A DNA stretch of 64,000 nucleotides from Owenweeksia sp. GTDB taxonomy: Bacteria; Bacteroidota; Bacteroidia; Flavobacteriales; Schleiferiaceae. The position numbers were made by a program, and so were the translations under genes. Below are positions 39,120 to 48,080 of this stretch, one piece after another. Where the stretch lies: NCBI GenBank assembly GCA_028285465.1, contig JANQPD010000044.1:47736-111735 (forward strand), read 5' to 3'. Position 1 is the first letter of the stretch. Each line of letters begins with the position of its first letter. A model generated the notes under the pieces. The model saw only the letters and a program-made list of their open reading frames with translations, had not been told where the DNA came from and did not search any database.

Positions 39120-39695
39120 ATGCACGATACAAAGCTCCTGCTGCACATCAAACACATGGTATGCCCCCGCTGCATCCTGGCGGTACAGGATACCCTTGAC
39201 GCTCTGGGCATCGACTACACACGGGTGGAGCTGGGCGAGGTACAGCTGGTAAACGAACTACCCCCCTCACAGCATAAGGTCCTGCGTGAAAAACTGCACG
39301 GCCTGGGCTTTACCCTGCTGGAAAGCGGCCCCTCCGTCCTTATCTCGCGGATCAAAACCCTAATTATAGAACAGGTGCACCATGAGAAGGAGCCCTTACG
39401 CGTCAATTTTTCCACTTTTCTGGCGGAGAAACTGCAACACGAGTACGGCTCCCTCAGCCGCCTTTTCTCTGCCGTAGAAGGCATAACCATAGAGAAATTC
39501 ATTACCTGGCAGAAAATAGAACGGGTAAAAGAACTGTTGTTTTACAACGAGTGGTCCCTTGCGGAGATCGCCTTCCGCATGCATTACAGCAGCAGCGCCC
39601 ACCTTTCGGCCCAGTTCAAAAAAGAAACAGGCATGACGCCCACCGCCTTTAAACGATCCAAAAAACCCGGGCGTACTCCCTTGGATGCCCTTTGA
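39120..39695 (+). CDS. Short AraC-type regulator with N-terminal metal-binding-like domain
   Basis: A 191-residue protein. Residues about 1-68 resemble a heavy-metal-associated ferredoxin-like fold with a CxxC pair (HMVCPRCILAVQDTL). The C-terminal AraC DNA-binding domain (about 85-185) shows GSLSRLFSAVEGITIEKFI and the second HTH SLAEIAFRMHYSSSAHLSAQ followed by FKKETGMTP. Small AraC regulators of this layout are frequent in Bacteroidota. Metal sensing is inferred from the CxxC only. Its last 140 bases plus downstream sequence are the left part of a repeat found three more times (48260, 49957, 51126). Confidence 0.85.
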   Translation: MHDTKLLLHIKHMVCPRCILAVQDTLDALGIDYTRVELGEVQLVNELPPSQHKVLREKLHGLGFTLLESGPSVLISRIKTLIIEQVHHEKEPLRVNFSTFLAEKLQHEYGSLSRLFSAVEGITIEKFITWQKIERVKELLFYNEWSLAEIAFRMHYSSSAHLSAQFKKETGMTPTAFKRSKKPGRTPLDAL

Positions 39696-39877
39696 TAGAT
39701 GCTGCGCCTAAAGCCCGTTTTTTATCTTTCGCAAACAAAGCCTGGGTACCCCATAAACGATTGTAAATGGGTATAATGGCTTGTAAGCAATTATAAAACT
39801 GGTTTTAAAAAAGATAGACATTGCCCTGGATACAAAATCCATAGCTCCTGCTAAGATGCAGGTGCTAGTATGCTAAC
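39555..39877 (+). repeat. Array repeat, copy A (includes araC tail)
   Basis: From the AraC codons for SLAEIAF through the shared block GCTGCGCCTAAAGCCCG and ATCTTTCGCAAACAAA to the terminal CTAACG (39873-39878). Copies B, C and D at 48260, 49957 and 51126 share this order. A and C carry an extra internal block that B and D lack. The copy ends where the first cassette begins. Confidence 0.8.
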
Positions 39878-39938
39878 GCCGATAGCACAAATATGCCCTG
39901 CACTCACAAAGAAAACGGAAGAAAAAACCGGAAGAAAA

Positions 39939-40508
39939 ATGAAAAAAACAACGTTAATCTTAATCCTGTTTTGCTTTTTAGGGGCAACACCAAAAAGTGA
40001 GGCTTGCTCACCAGGTATTACGCCTTTTCAAGAATGGTTGAGCGTTTACAATCAAACCAACTATATCATTATTGAAGGCTATTTTAAGCCAGCAAAAGAC
40101 CGTTATTTCGCTTCATGTTTTGAAGTTGTACGTAGTTCCGACTCTGCAATCAAAACCGGACAAGAATATGAGGTTTTCGAATATGGACCATTTGGCAGTC
40201 TGTGTGAGATGTATGAAATGAATGCCCATATTGAACCCGAACTTGTAGGAAAAGATAAACCCAGACTGCTAATTGTGTATAAAGAAAGGAGCATAAATGG
40301 CAAATTAGTTACGCCCATTTTTTGGCAAGCAGGTGCAAATGCTGCAAACAATAGAATTGTTGCAAAAGCGTATAATTACCAATCCAAACGGTATATCTCA
40401 TACGAATGCACTACAGCTTTAGACGACATTTGGAAACATATTTTTGCAGCAAGCCCATTAAAACTAGACTGGAAAGAACAAACCGATAGTATTAAAATGA
40501 AACCATAA
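39939..40508 (+). CDS. Exported hypothetical protein (cassette 1)
   Basis: A 189-residue protein with a signal peptide (MKKTTLILILFCFLGATPKSEA) and several cysteines in the mature part (Cys23, CFEVV, SLCEMY, YECTT), suggesting disulfides in the envelope. I recognise no family. The ATG at 39939, preceded by GGAAGAAAA, is chosen over one at 39870 because the latter lies in the upstream repeat, before the cassette boundary. The stop is followed immediately by CTATCGGC, the complement of the unit's first bases. Confidence 0.7.
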   Translation: MKKTTLILILFCFLGATPKSEACSPGITPFQEWLSVYNQTNYIIIEGYFKPAKDRYFASCFEVVRSSDSAIKTGQEYEVFEYGPFGSLCEMYEMNAHIEPELVGKDKPRLLIVYKERSINGKLVTPIFWQAGANAANNRIVAKAYNYQSKRYISYECTTALDDIWKHIFAASPLKLDWKEQTDSIKMKP

Positions 40509-40642
40509 CTATCGGCTACTAACAATGGCTGGGGAGATTTGGGCTTAACAGCAAAGGCTTGCACTCTTCCTCTACCCTTTCTTTCCCCGCAAACAGAAAC
40601 ATCCTCCGAAAAGCCCTACATTTCATAACCTAAACGTTGGCG
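40509..40642. repeat. Cassette junction site 1
   Basis: Begins with CTATCGGC directly after the stop and ends with the next core GTTGGCG (40636-40642). GGGCTT (40541-40546) can pair with AAGCCC (40611-40616). No ORF lies in these 130 bases. Confidence 0.5.
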
Positions 40643-40670
40643 GTAATTTCTGCTTCTTGTTAAGATTATC

Positions 40671-42611
40671 ATGAACCGATCATATTATTCCAATTCAATT
40701 TTAGACTTTCTTAAGGACGAAAACTCCAGAATAATTGGCGAACTAACGCTCAATCACAGTTTTGATCTTGATGAACTTCAGAAGAACTCTTGGAGGGAGC
40801 AAATTGAAATTCTGAAAGATCAACTGAAAGGATTTAATGGACACATATTCTTTGAGTTTACCATCCCCAGAATGGGAAAGCGAGTTGACAATGTGGTTAT
40901 TTCTGGAAATTCAATTTTCATTCTGGAATTCAAGATCGGTGAGAAGTCCCATCCTACCCATGCCATCGATCAAGTATTGGATTATGCTCTAGACCTGAAG
41001 AACTTTCATGAAGGCAGTCATGACAAGGATTTAGTACCAGTTTTGATATCCTCGAAAGCAGACGCATTTAATAATGAGATTCAAAAATATGATGACTTGC
41101 TTTATAGGCCTCTGCTCTGCAACTCATTCAACATAAAAGATATTATTGAGCGAATCCAGGACGATTCCAACCTGATTGATCCAGATATATGGGCCAACTC
41201 TCAATACAAACCAACCCCCACTATAGTTGAAGCCGCGCAAGCTTTGTACAAAGGTCACGACGTCCAAGAAATTTCTCGATCTGATTCTGGAGCAATTAAC
41301 CTATCCAGAACGAGTTCATGTATTTCTCGGATCATTGAGAACTCAAAAGCCAATAACAAAAAATCAATATGCTTCATCACTGGAGTCCCTGGTGCTGGCA
41401 AGACACTTGCAGGCTTGAACATTGTAAATGAAAGAATGAAAGCTGATGAAGATGAACATGCTGTTTTTCTCTCCGGAAACGGACCACTTGTTCAAGTTTT
41501 GAGAGAGGCTCTAGCACGAGACGAATCAAGTAACTCAAATATCACCAAAAGAGAGGCGAGTCAAAAAGTAAATGCCTTCATTCAAAACATTCATCATTTT
41601 AGAGATGACGCGCTTCAATCTGAACTAGCACCAGTAGAAAAAGTAGTTGTTTTCGATGAAGCTCAAAGAGCTTGGACTAAAGAGAAATCGACTTCCTTCA
41701 TGCGAAAAAGGGGTGACGCAGATTTCAAAATGTCAGAGCCAAATTTCCTTATCAGTATTCTCGACAGACACCGTGATTGGTGCACAATTATTTGTCTGGT
41801 TGGAGGAGGCCAAGAAATTAATACTGGAGAAGCTGGCCTTGAAGAATGGATTTCAGCACTTAAAGAACACTATTCAGAATGGAACCTATATCATTCGGAG
41901 CTTATTACAAATAATAATGACTACTTGAAGTCCGTTGAACTGAGAGACTGGATGCATCGGACTTCGAAGGCACAGACAGATTTGCATCTTGCCGTTTCAG
42001 TTAGATCATTCCGATCAGAAAAAGTATCAGATTTTGTTCACTCAGTTTTAGACAATAATTTAAACAAAGCCCAAACCCTGTATGAGCAGCTTATTCGGGA
42101 CTATCCAATCAAGTTAACGCGTGACCTTGATAAAGCCAAAGCATGGGTGAGAAATATCGTTCGAGGAAATGAGCGGATAGGATTGGTTTGCTCATCTGGA
42201 GCCAAAAGGTTGAGACCATTCGGCATTCATGCAAAAAATGAGATAGAACCCCCGAACTGGTTTTTAAATCCAAAAGAAGACGTAAGGTCTTCTAACTTTT
42301 TGGAAGAAGTTGCAACTGAATTCGATATCCAAGGACTTGAAATCGACTGGGCCATTGTTGCTTGGGATGGAGATCTCCATCATAGCTCCGAATGGAACTT
42401 CCAGAAGTTTAAGGGAACAAAATGGATGAACATAAACAAAGAAATTGATAGAGCCTATAAACTGAATGCTTATAGAGTTCTACTTACAAGGGCAAGGCAA
42501 GGGATGGTGATTTATATACCAGAAGGTTCCTCAACCGACCCAACTCGTCCAACTAGCTTATATGACGGAACTTTCAAATTCATGAAGCAGATTGGAATTA
42601 TGGAAATATAA
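40671..42611 (+). CDS. DUF2075-type SF1 helicase fused to a PD-(D/E)xK-like nuclease domain (cassette 2)
   Basis: A 646-residue protein. The N-terminal part has FEFTIPRMGKRVDNVVI then FILEFKIG, matching the PD-(D/E)xK pattern (Glu62, Asp73, Glu86, Lys88). The middle and C-terminal part is a DUF2075/Schlafen-like SF1 ATPase, with Walker A GVPGAGKTLAG (238-248), Walker B VVVFDEAQRAW (about 326-335) and motif VI-like YRVLLTRARQGM near residue 615. A nuclease-helicase acting on DNA or RNA is inferred, and such combinations are common in antiphage systems. The stop is five bases before CGCCAAC, the exact complement of this unit's GTTGGCG start. Confidence 0.85.
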   Translation: MNRSYYSNSILDFLKDENSRIIGELTLNHSFDLDELQKNSWREQIEILKDQLKGFNGHIFFEFTIPRMGKRVDNVVISGNSIFILEFKIGEKSHPTHAIDQVLDYALDLKNFHEGSHDKDLVPVLISSKADAFNNEIQKYDDLLYRPLLCNSFNIKDIIERIQDDSNLIDPDIWANSQYKPTPTIVEAAQALYKGHDVQEISRSDSGAINLSRTSSCISRIIENSKANNKKSICFITGVPGAGKTLAGLNIVNERMKADEDEHAVFLSGNGPLVQVLREALARDESSNSNITKREASQKVNAFIQNIHHFRDDALQSELAPVEKVVVFDEAQRAWTKEKSTSFMRKRGDADFKMSEPNFLISILDRHRDWCTIICLVGGGQEINTGEAGLEEWISALKEHYSEWNLYHSELITNNNDYLKSVELRDWMHRTSKAQTDLHLAVSVRSFRSEKVSDFVHSVLDNNLNKAQTLYEQLIRDYPIKLTRDLDKAKAWVRNIVRGNERIGLVCSSGAKRLRPFGIHAKNEIEPPNWFLNPKEDVRSSNFLEEVATEFDIQGLEIDWAIVAWDGDLHHSSEWNFQKFKGTKWMNINKEIDRAYKLNAYRVLLTRARQGMVIYIPEGSSTDPTRPTSLYDGTFKFMKQIGIMEI

Positions 42612-42615
42612 ATAT

Positions 42616-42676
42616 CGCCAACATCATGTATAGCACATTCCCTGAGGGATACGCACTATACACAGAACCCTTGTGC
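42616..42676. repeat. Cassette junction site 2 (attC-like hairpin)
   Basis: CGCCAAC (42616-42622), then TGTATAG (42627-42633) pairing with CTATACA (42656-42662), an inner TCCC-TGA-GGGA hairpin, and TTGTGC (42671-42676) as the next core. The whole is a bulged stem like an integron attC site. Confidence 0.6.
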
Positions 42677-42809
42677 ACAAGAGCACTTCCTTCCAAGTAC
42701 AACCAAAAAGTATACGTCTTCTACCATAATGTTTACGTGACAATCCTGCTGCTCAGCGGACATTTGTATCAGAAATTAATTCAAATACAAACAATTAAAA
42801 TTTGATACC

Positions 42810-43748
42810 ATGAATAATTTAAAAGCAGGAGTTAACAAAGTAACTTTCAAATCATTCGGAGTAGAACTAACGGGTAATCTATACCTACCCGAAGGCTTTG
42901 ATGAAAACAAAAAATACAAAGCCATAGTAGGAGCTAGTCCGTTCCCACAGGTTAAAGAACAAGTTCTGGGAACGTATGGTCCGGAAATGGCTAAAAGAGG
43001 ATTTGCCTTCTTAGGATTTGACTATTTGGGAATGGGAGATTCACCAGCATTGCCAGGCGAGTTTAAACAAACCAGATATATGTTTAGACTTATCGAAAAC
43101 ACATGGGACGCCGTTTCCTACTTAGGAACACTCCCATTTGTAGAAGAGATTTTAGGAATGGGAGTATGTCAAGGGGGGTCTATTATAGCATCGGTAGCAG
43201 TAACAGACCACAGAATCAAGAAAATTGCAACAGTTTCCGGAATGATGGCAGCGGACGCTTTTCAGTGGACTAACAAAGATGCTGCAAACCAAATGATCGC
43301 TGCGGCAAATGCTTCAAGACAAAAGATCTACGAAACAGGAGAACCACATTATGTTGCTCCTTTTGGACTTGACGATGAACAATCAAGAGAAGAGCATATT
43401 GAGTTGACCGGATCTCCTATGGCTGGTGAATCCTATGACTACTATGGAAGAGAGGGGATCAAAGGACCTAAAGTGGTTGAAAATTTTACAAACATGCATA
43501 TAGGTGACCAGGCAATGGAATCTCTTATCTCTATAGGAGAGCATTATGCAGACAAGATCGCACAACCGACTTTAGTCGTATACGGTAAAGATGCACCGAC
43601 AGCCATTTGCTCAACTGCATTTATTGAAAAGCTTACCAATACACATGAAGTTTTAGCTGTGCCGGAATTTGGCCATGTTGATTTCTATCACAAACCAGAA
43701 GCCGTACAGGTATCAACCGATGCTGTAGCGGAATTCTTCAATAATTAA
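42810..43748 (+). CDS. Alpha/beta hydrolase with Cys nucleophile (cassette 3, gene 1)
   Basis: A 312-residue cytoplasmic hydrolase of the dienelactone-hydrolase/YcjY type. The first strand is NLYLPEGFDENKKYKAIVG, FDYLGMGDS follows, and the nucleophile elbow is GMGVCQGG with Cys120 in place of Ser. The acid is probably in LVVYGKDAPT and the base in EFGHVDFY. The substrate is unknown. It is the first gene of a five-gene run ending with an AraC regulator. About 130 bases between the site and this start hold no other feature. Confidence 0.82.
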   Translation: MNNLKAGVNKVTFKSFGVELTGNLYLPEGFDENKKYKAIVGASPFPQVKEQVLGTYGPEMAKRGFAFLGFDYLGMGDSPALPGEFKQTRYMFRLIENTWDAVSYLGTLPFVEEILGMGVCQGGSIIASVAVTDHRIKKIATVSGMMAADAFQWTNKDAANQMIAAANASRQKIYETGEPHYVAPFGLDDEQSREEHIELTGSPMAGESYDYYGREGIKGPKVVENFTNMHIGDQAMESLISIGEHYADKIAQPTLVVYGKDAPTAICSTAFIEKLTNTHEVLAVPEFGHVDFYHKPEAVQVSTDAVAEFFNN

Positions 43749-43806
43749 TAAATAACTAAAAGCAGAGGGAATATGATTCTCTCTGCTTCAATTAAGCCGT
43801 ATTATC

Positions 43807-44169
43807 ATGACCACTCAAGAAATGATAAAGCACGTGAATAAAGCTTGGATAAGCCAGATTCGTTGCGGTGACCATCGCTTTATTGACATCACCATTGTAC
43901 AAACGGAAGGAAGGTTCTTTGTTCGACAGTACAAGTTTGGCAAACGCAGTTGGTACAATGCTTTTTTGGAACATCCGGAAGGGGCCATGAAATTGGGTGA
44001 TGCCACTGTACCAATAGAGGGTGTGGTACCAAAAGACCTGGACGAGATCAACAAGAAAGTCAACAAGGCTTATTTTAGGAAGATGAACATCGTCTATCCT
44101 TTAATGAGGTTGACTTACGACAGAAAGAAACATGAGGCGTCTACTCTAGAATTGATTCCAAAAGGCTGA
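43807..44169 (+). CDS. DUF2255-like small protein (cassette 3, gene 2)
   Basis: A 120-residue soluble protein with WISQIRCGDHRFIDITIVQTEG and RQYKFGKRSWYNAFLEHPEG, reminiscent of the DUF2255/deazaflavin-reductase-like split barrel. This assignment rests on pattern memory only. It sits 58 bases after the hydrolase and four bases before the next gene, so it is part of the operon. Confidence 0.6.
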   Translation: MTTQEMIKHVNKAWISQIRCGDHRFIDITIVQTEGRFFVRQYKFGKRSWYNAFLEHPEGAMKLGDATVPIEGVVPKDLDEINKKVNKAYFRKMNIVYPLMRLTYDRKKHEASTLELIPKG

Positions 44170-44173
44170 TGAT

Positions 44174-44551
44174 ATGAAAAACGCAGGCATCCGGATGCTT
44201 AGAATACTTCTTGGCTTAATGGGGCTGACCTTGATCTACAACGGGTCTCTATGGGCATTTTTCCCAGAAGAAAACTTTACCGTGAATGAAATCATGACCA
44301 ACTCATTGTTGGGAATAAATACGATCAAAAGCGACATCGGTGGTCCATTAATGGCGGTCGGACTGATGCAGATTCTCTTTGTCATTGGCAGGGAGCAGTT
44401 TCTCTGGCCGTTGGTTATCATATCATTGAGCTACTTCGTTGTGCGCACCGTAAGTTTGGTTGTGGATGGGCCGCATGCTATGATTGTTACAGGAATTGTT
44501 ATAAAACCAATTCTACATATTGTTTTATTTAGAATAACCAAAACTTCTTAA
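44174..44551 (+). CDS. Small four-helix membrane protein, DUF4345-like (cassette 3, gene 3)
   Basis: A 125-residue inner-membrane protein with four hydrophobic segments: ILLGLMGLTLIYNGSLW, IGGPLMAVGLMQILFVI, LVIISLSYFVVRTVSLV and IVTGIVIKPILHIVLF. It resembles DUF4345 proteins in layout. The function is unknown. It is tightly spaced on both sides (4 and 3 bases). Confidence 0.65.
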   Translation: MKNAGIRMLRILLGLMGLTLIYNGSLWAFFPEENFTVNEIMTNSLLGINTIKSDIGGPLMAVGLMQILFVIGREQFLWPLVIISLSYFVVRTVSLVVDGPHAMIVTGIVIKPILHIVLFRITKTS

Positions 44552-44554
44552 GAG

Positions 44555-45712
44555 ATGAAACGAGTATTTAAATGGTTGGGGATTGGAGTTGGCGCTTTGA
44601 TTGCCCTAGTTGCCCTTATCGGTATTTCTTTCCTATACCTGAGTCCACAATTCGGAGGAACAGTAAACACTGATCAACAGGCGGACTATGCCAAAACCGG
44701 ACATTATGCTAATGGGGTATTCACCAATCCTGAAGAAATTGTGCTGGAAATGAATTGCCACAGCATTGCTGCAATGCTGAGGGAAACAATGAATCCTGAT
44801 CCCAATGTAGCACCAGATCATAATATAGCAGTAGAAGAGATTGACCCTTCAAGCCTTGCCAATCTTCCAGATACAAATTCCAGAATTACCTGGCTGGGAC
44901 ATTCGTCTTTTCTGATTGAAACCGGAGGTAAAAAGATATTGCTCGATCCCGTCTTCGGTCAATATGCAGCCCCGCATCCTTTGCTGGGAAGAGCACGCTT
45001 CCATAGCGAAATGCCGATAACCATTTCCGAGCTGCCAGACATTGATGCGGTAATAATCTCACACGACCATTACGATCATCTGGATTATCCATCAATCAAC
45101 AAGTTGAAAGACAAGGTCCATCACTTTTTCGTTCCACTTGGAGTTGGAAATCACCTTAGAAGATGGCATATCTCCGAAGAGAGCATTTCTGAACTCGACT
45201 GGTGGCAAGAGGCTAATTACGAAGGATTGAAAATTGTACTCACTCCCTCCAGACATATGTCTGGTCGAGGCTTGACCGATCAATCCGCCACGCTCTGGGG
45301 ATCATGGATCATACAAAGCGAAACAAGCAACATTTACTTCAGCGGGGATGGTGGCTATGGCCATCACTTTAAGGAAATTGGTGAGAAGTATGGACCTTTT
45401 GACGTGGGCCTGATGGAATGTGGCCAATACAATAAACTTTGGGAGGGTGTGCATATGATGCCGGAAGAAACTGTCGTTGCTTCCAGAGATGTTAAAGCGA
45501 AGTTTATTGTCCCGATTCATTGGGGATCATTTGCGCTGGCTACACACGGTTGGACTGACCCTGTAGAAAGAGTATCAAATGCTGCTGCACAAGTCGACTT
45601 ACCTTTAGCTACTCCACGAATTGGCGAATCGATCATGTTACAAGAGTCCATTGAAGGGGTCCAAAATCACTGGTGGGAAAATGAAATGGTAGCCTCAATA
45701 GAAATCAAATGA
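44555..45712 (+). CDS. MBL-fold metallohydrolase, NAPE-PLD/UlaG-like (cassette 3, gene 4)
   Basis: A 385-residue protein with an N-terminal membrane segment (about 8-30) and a metallo-beta-lactamase domain. The metal ligands are visible: HDHYDH (170-175), His in TPSRHMSGRG, Asp in YFSGDGGYG and His in VPIHWGSF. LGHSSFLIETGGKKILLDP is the typical start of the fold. NAPE-PLD-like members are phosphodiesterases or lactonases; the substrate is unknown. It overlaps the AraC gene by four bases (ATGA). Confidence 0.87.
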   Translation: MKRVFKWLGIGVGALIALVALIGISFLYLSPQFGGTVNTDQQADYAKTGHYANGVFTNPEEIVLEMNCHSIAAMLRETMNPDPNVAPDHNIAVEEIDPSSLANLPDTNSRITWLGHSSFLIETGGKKILLDPVFGQYAAPHPLLGRARFHSEMPITISELPDIDAVIISHDHYDHLDYPSINKLKDKVHHFFVPLGVGNHLRRWHISEESISELDWWQEANYEGLKIVLTPSRHMSGRGLTDQSATLWGSWIIQSETSNIYFSGDGGYGHHFKEIGEKYGPFDVGLMECGQYNKLWEGVHMMPEETVVASRDVKAKFIVPIHWGSFALATHGWTDPVERVSNAAAQVDLPLATPRIGESIMLQESIEGVQNHWWENEMVASIEIK

Positions 45713-46629
45713 AAGAATTAGAATTTAAACACATTAGCGACTTTCATGCGTACAATGGAATGGCAGAACCCGAGAATCCGCTGTTCAGCGTATCCTCTTA
45801 TAAAGGCAAGGAACAGGATGTTAAAAACTGTGCTCCTGAAGAGGAACACGTCAGCCTAACCTGTGACTTTTACAGCATCAGCCTGAAGAATATTTTAGGT
45901 GGTGAACTGATCTATGGCAAAACCAAGTACGACTGCGATAAGGGTACTTTGCTATTCACTGCACCAAACCAAACACTAGTGTTTAAAGGTCTTGTCTTTA
46001 GCAGCGAAGCATATCACATTTCTTTCCACCGGGATTTTATCAGAGGTACCGGGTTGTATCGGCAAATCAAGAAATATAACTTCTTTGAATATCGCGTGAA
46101 TGAAGCGCTTCACCTCTCGCCAAAAGAAGAGGCATTGATTAAATCGTTATTCAAGAACATTGAAAACGAATACCACAACAATCAAGATGAATTCTCAAAA
46201 GAGCTTATTCTATCGCAGCTAACCACACTTTTGCAATACTCTGACCGGTTCTACAAAAGGCAATTCCTTGATAGAAAACACATCAATCAAACCATGTTGT
46301 CGCGATTCAAGGATGTACTCAATACATATTTCGATGAGAACCGAATGGCGGAAGAAGGCATTCCTTCTGTTGATTTTATAGCCGCTAAATTGGGGGTTAG
46401 CCATAGATACATGAGTGATACGATAAAAGCTGAGACTGGAAAGACTGCCATAGACCAAATCAACCTTTTCCTCATAGAGGAGGCTAAAAACATATTGTTA
46501 GACGCGCATGTATCCATTTCTGAAACGGCATACAAATTGGGCTTTGAATATCCACAATACTTTTCTCGCCTATTCAAAAAGAAAACCGGAATGAGCCCAA
46601 AAGCATACATTGAGGCTAAATTGCATTAA
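45709..46629 (+). CDS. AraC-family transcriptional regulator (cassette 3, gene 5)
   Basis: A 306-residue regulator. The N-terminal part is a cupin-like sensor region (GTLLFTAPNQTLVFKGLVFSSEAYHISFH). The C-terminal AraC domain spans about residues 205-303, with VDFIAAKLGVSHRYMSDTIKAE and ISETAYKLGFEYPQYFSRLF. Translational coupling to the MBL gene suggests it controls the five-gene operon, as regulators in such clusters often do. Confidence 0.9.
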   Translation: MKELEFKHISDFHAYNGMAEPENPLFSVSSYKGKEQDVKNCAPEEEHVSLTCDFYSISLKNILGGELIYGKTKYDCDKGTLLFTAPNQTLVFKGLVFSSEAYHISFHRDFIRGTGLYRQIKKYNFFEYRVNEALHLSPKEEALIKSLFKNIENEYHNNQDEFSKELILSQLTTLLQYSDRFYKRQFLDRKHINQTMLSRFKDVLNTYFDENRMAEEGIPSVDFIAAKLGVSHRYMSDTIKAETGKTAIDQINLFLIEEAKNILLDAHVSISETAYKLGFEYPQYFSRLFKKKTGMSPKAYIEAKLH

Positions 46630-46633
46630 TAAG

Positions 46634-46687
46634 GCGCAAAACAATACCTAAATTGTATTAAAACGCAGTTTAGCTAAGTCGTTGTAG
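46634..46687. repeat. Cassette junction site 3
   Basis: GCGCAA (46634-46639), which pairs with the unit's TTGTGC start allowing one G-U, lies five bases after the AraC stop. AATAC/GTATT can form a small stem, and the next core GTTGTAG is at 46681-46687. Confidence 0.4.
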
Positions 46688-46709
46688 TAAACCAGGGGAA
46701 AACCGTAAA

Positions 46710-47528
46710 ATGAACGAAGAAATAATCAACCGTAAAGGCGCCAGAAAAGCCCAAGACATTCCTGCTGAGGTCTTGGAATTACTAAACCAGGGAAGAGTCG
46801 AAACCGTAAACCTGACCGAGTGGTTGGCGGTTGACCATTTAAAACTCATAAAAGCTGTATTTCCGAAAGTTGGAATTGAACAAGACCAAATCCATCTGAT
46901 TTCCAAAAAAATTGAATCTCAAAGCAAACCCTCTGCAATGCATACGACCAAGCTGATTGGTTCAACACTTTTTCAAGTGTATGCAAAAACTAAACATCTC
47001 GATGAAATACTAGGTAGATTAAGCGCTCATTTGTCCGACTCCGTTCGTTGCTATGCGCCTTATCTAATTGGGTTGAATGAAGAGTTGACCGTTGACGAAA
47101 AATTAGCCAAATCAAAAAAATTAGTTGCCGATAATCATTTTGGAGTTCGAGAGGTCGTATGGATGGCTTTGCGCCCTGCAATTGACAAAAACTTGAAAGC
47201 ATCTGTCAAGGTATTAAGTGACTGGGCAACGCACGAAGATGAAAACGTAAGGCGATTCACGACTGAATCCACTCGACCAAGAGGAGTTTGGTGCAAACAT
47301 ATTGAACAACTAAAAGAGAATCCCGAGATTGCCTTACCTATTTTGGAAAAATTGAAATCTGATAAATCCAAGTATGTTCAAGACAGTGTTGGAAATTGGT
47401 TAAATGATGCCAGCAAGTCAAAACCAGATTTTGTGCTTACATTATGTGAAAAGTGGAAAAGGGAATCTCAGACGAAAGAAACGGAAAAAATCATTAAAAG
47501 AGCGAGACGGACAATGGATAAAAAATAA
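46710..47528 (+). CDS. DNA alkylation repair-like HEAT protein (cassette 4)
   Basis: A 272-residue all-helical protein resembling AlkC/AlkD-type DNA glycosylases, which remove alkylated bases using HEAT-like repeats. Typical segments are FGVREVVWMALRP, WATHEDENVRRFTTESTRPRGVW and KSKYVQDSVGNWLNDASK. The C-terminus is basic (IIKRARRTMDKK). The unit begins with GTTGTAG and ends with CTACAAG just after the stop. Catalytic function is inferred from family only. Confidence 0.78.
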   Translation: MNEEIINRKGARKAQDIPAEVLELLNQGRVETVNLTEWLAVDHLKLIKAVFPKVGIEQDQIHLISKKIESQSKPSAMHTTKLIGSTLFQVYAKTKHLDEILGRLSAHLSDSVRCYAPYLIGLNEELTVDEKLAKSKKLVADNHFGVREVVWMALRPAIDKNLKASVKVLSDWATHEDENVRRFTTESTRPRGVWCKHIEQLKENPEIALPILEKLKSDKSKYVQDSVGNWLNDASKSKPDFVLTLCEKWKRESQTKETEKIIKRARRTMDKK

Positions 47529-47532
47529 CCCG

Positions 47533-47600
47533 CTACAAGCAAACCTATACGCCATAGCATCCTGCTGCGCGCTACTGCTCATGGGCAAGCCGGAAGCACC
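47533..47600. repeat. Cassette junction site 4 (bulged palindrome)
   Basis: CTACAAG (47533-47539), then GCCATAGCA (47551-47559) pairing with TGCTCATGGGC (47575-47586, with bulges) around CTGCTGCGCGCTAC. No GTTG core was found at the right end. Confidence 0.5.
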
Positions 47601-47630
47601 AATTTTAAACAACTACATAAAACCGCTAAA

Positions 47631-48080
47631 ATGAAACTAGAACCCAATGCGGCCATACAAATCCAAAAACCGGCCAGTGACGTTTTTGAAGGCATTGTAA
47701 ATCCTGATAAAATGAGCAAATACTTTATTTCAGAAGGTAGTGGCCGGCTAGAGACCGGAAGAGAAGTAATCTGGAAGTTTCCTGAATTTCCTGATGAGTT
47801 TCCTGTCAAAGAAATTAAAACCGAAACCAACCGTTCTATTTCCTTTGTTTGGGACCCGGAAACGGTTGTGCAAATCACTTTGGAAGCATTAGCGGACCAC
47901 AGCACCGTAGTAAGCGTAAAGGAAGGTGGAAAGGAACTTAATGACCGCAACCTGAAATGGGCTTTAGAAAATTCCGGAGGGTGGGCCAATTTCCTGGCTT
48001 GTATGAAGGCCTATTTGGAATACGGCATACAACTTCGAAAAGGTGCCTTTGACTTTATGCGAGAAAAGAAAAAAGACTAA
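47631..48080 (+). CDS. SRPBCC (START/AHSA1-like) domain protein
   Basis: A 149-residue protein of the AHSA1-like START superfamily, with a helix-grip fold that binds hydrophobic ligands. The diagnostic N-terminus is AIQIQKPASDVFEGIVNPDKMSKYF, followed by KEIKTETNRSISFVWDPE and the C-terminal helix GGWANFLACMKAYLEYG. The ligand is unknown. It lies in the array, but the flanking cores do not match well. Confidence 0.85.
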   Translation: MKLEPNAAIQIQKPASDVFEGIVNPDKMSKYFISEGSGRLETGREVIWKFPEFPDEFPVKEIKTETNRSISFVWDPETVVQITLEALADHSTVVSVKEGGKELNDRNLKWALENSGGWANFLACMKAYLEYGIQLRKGAFDFMREKKKD

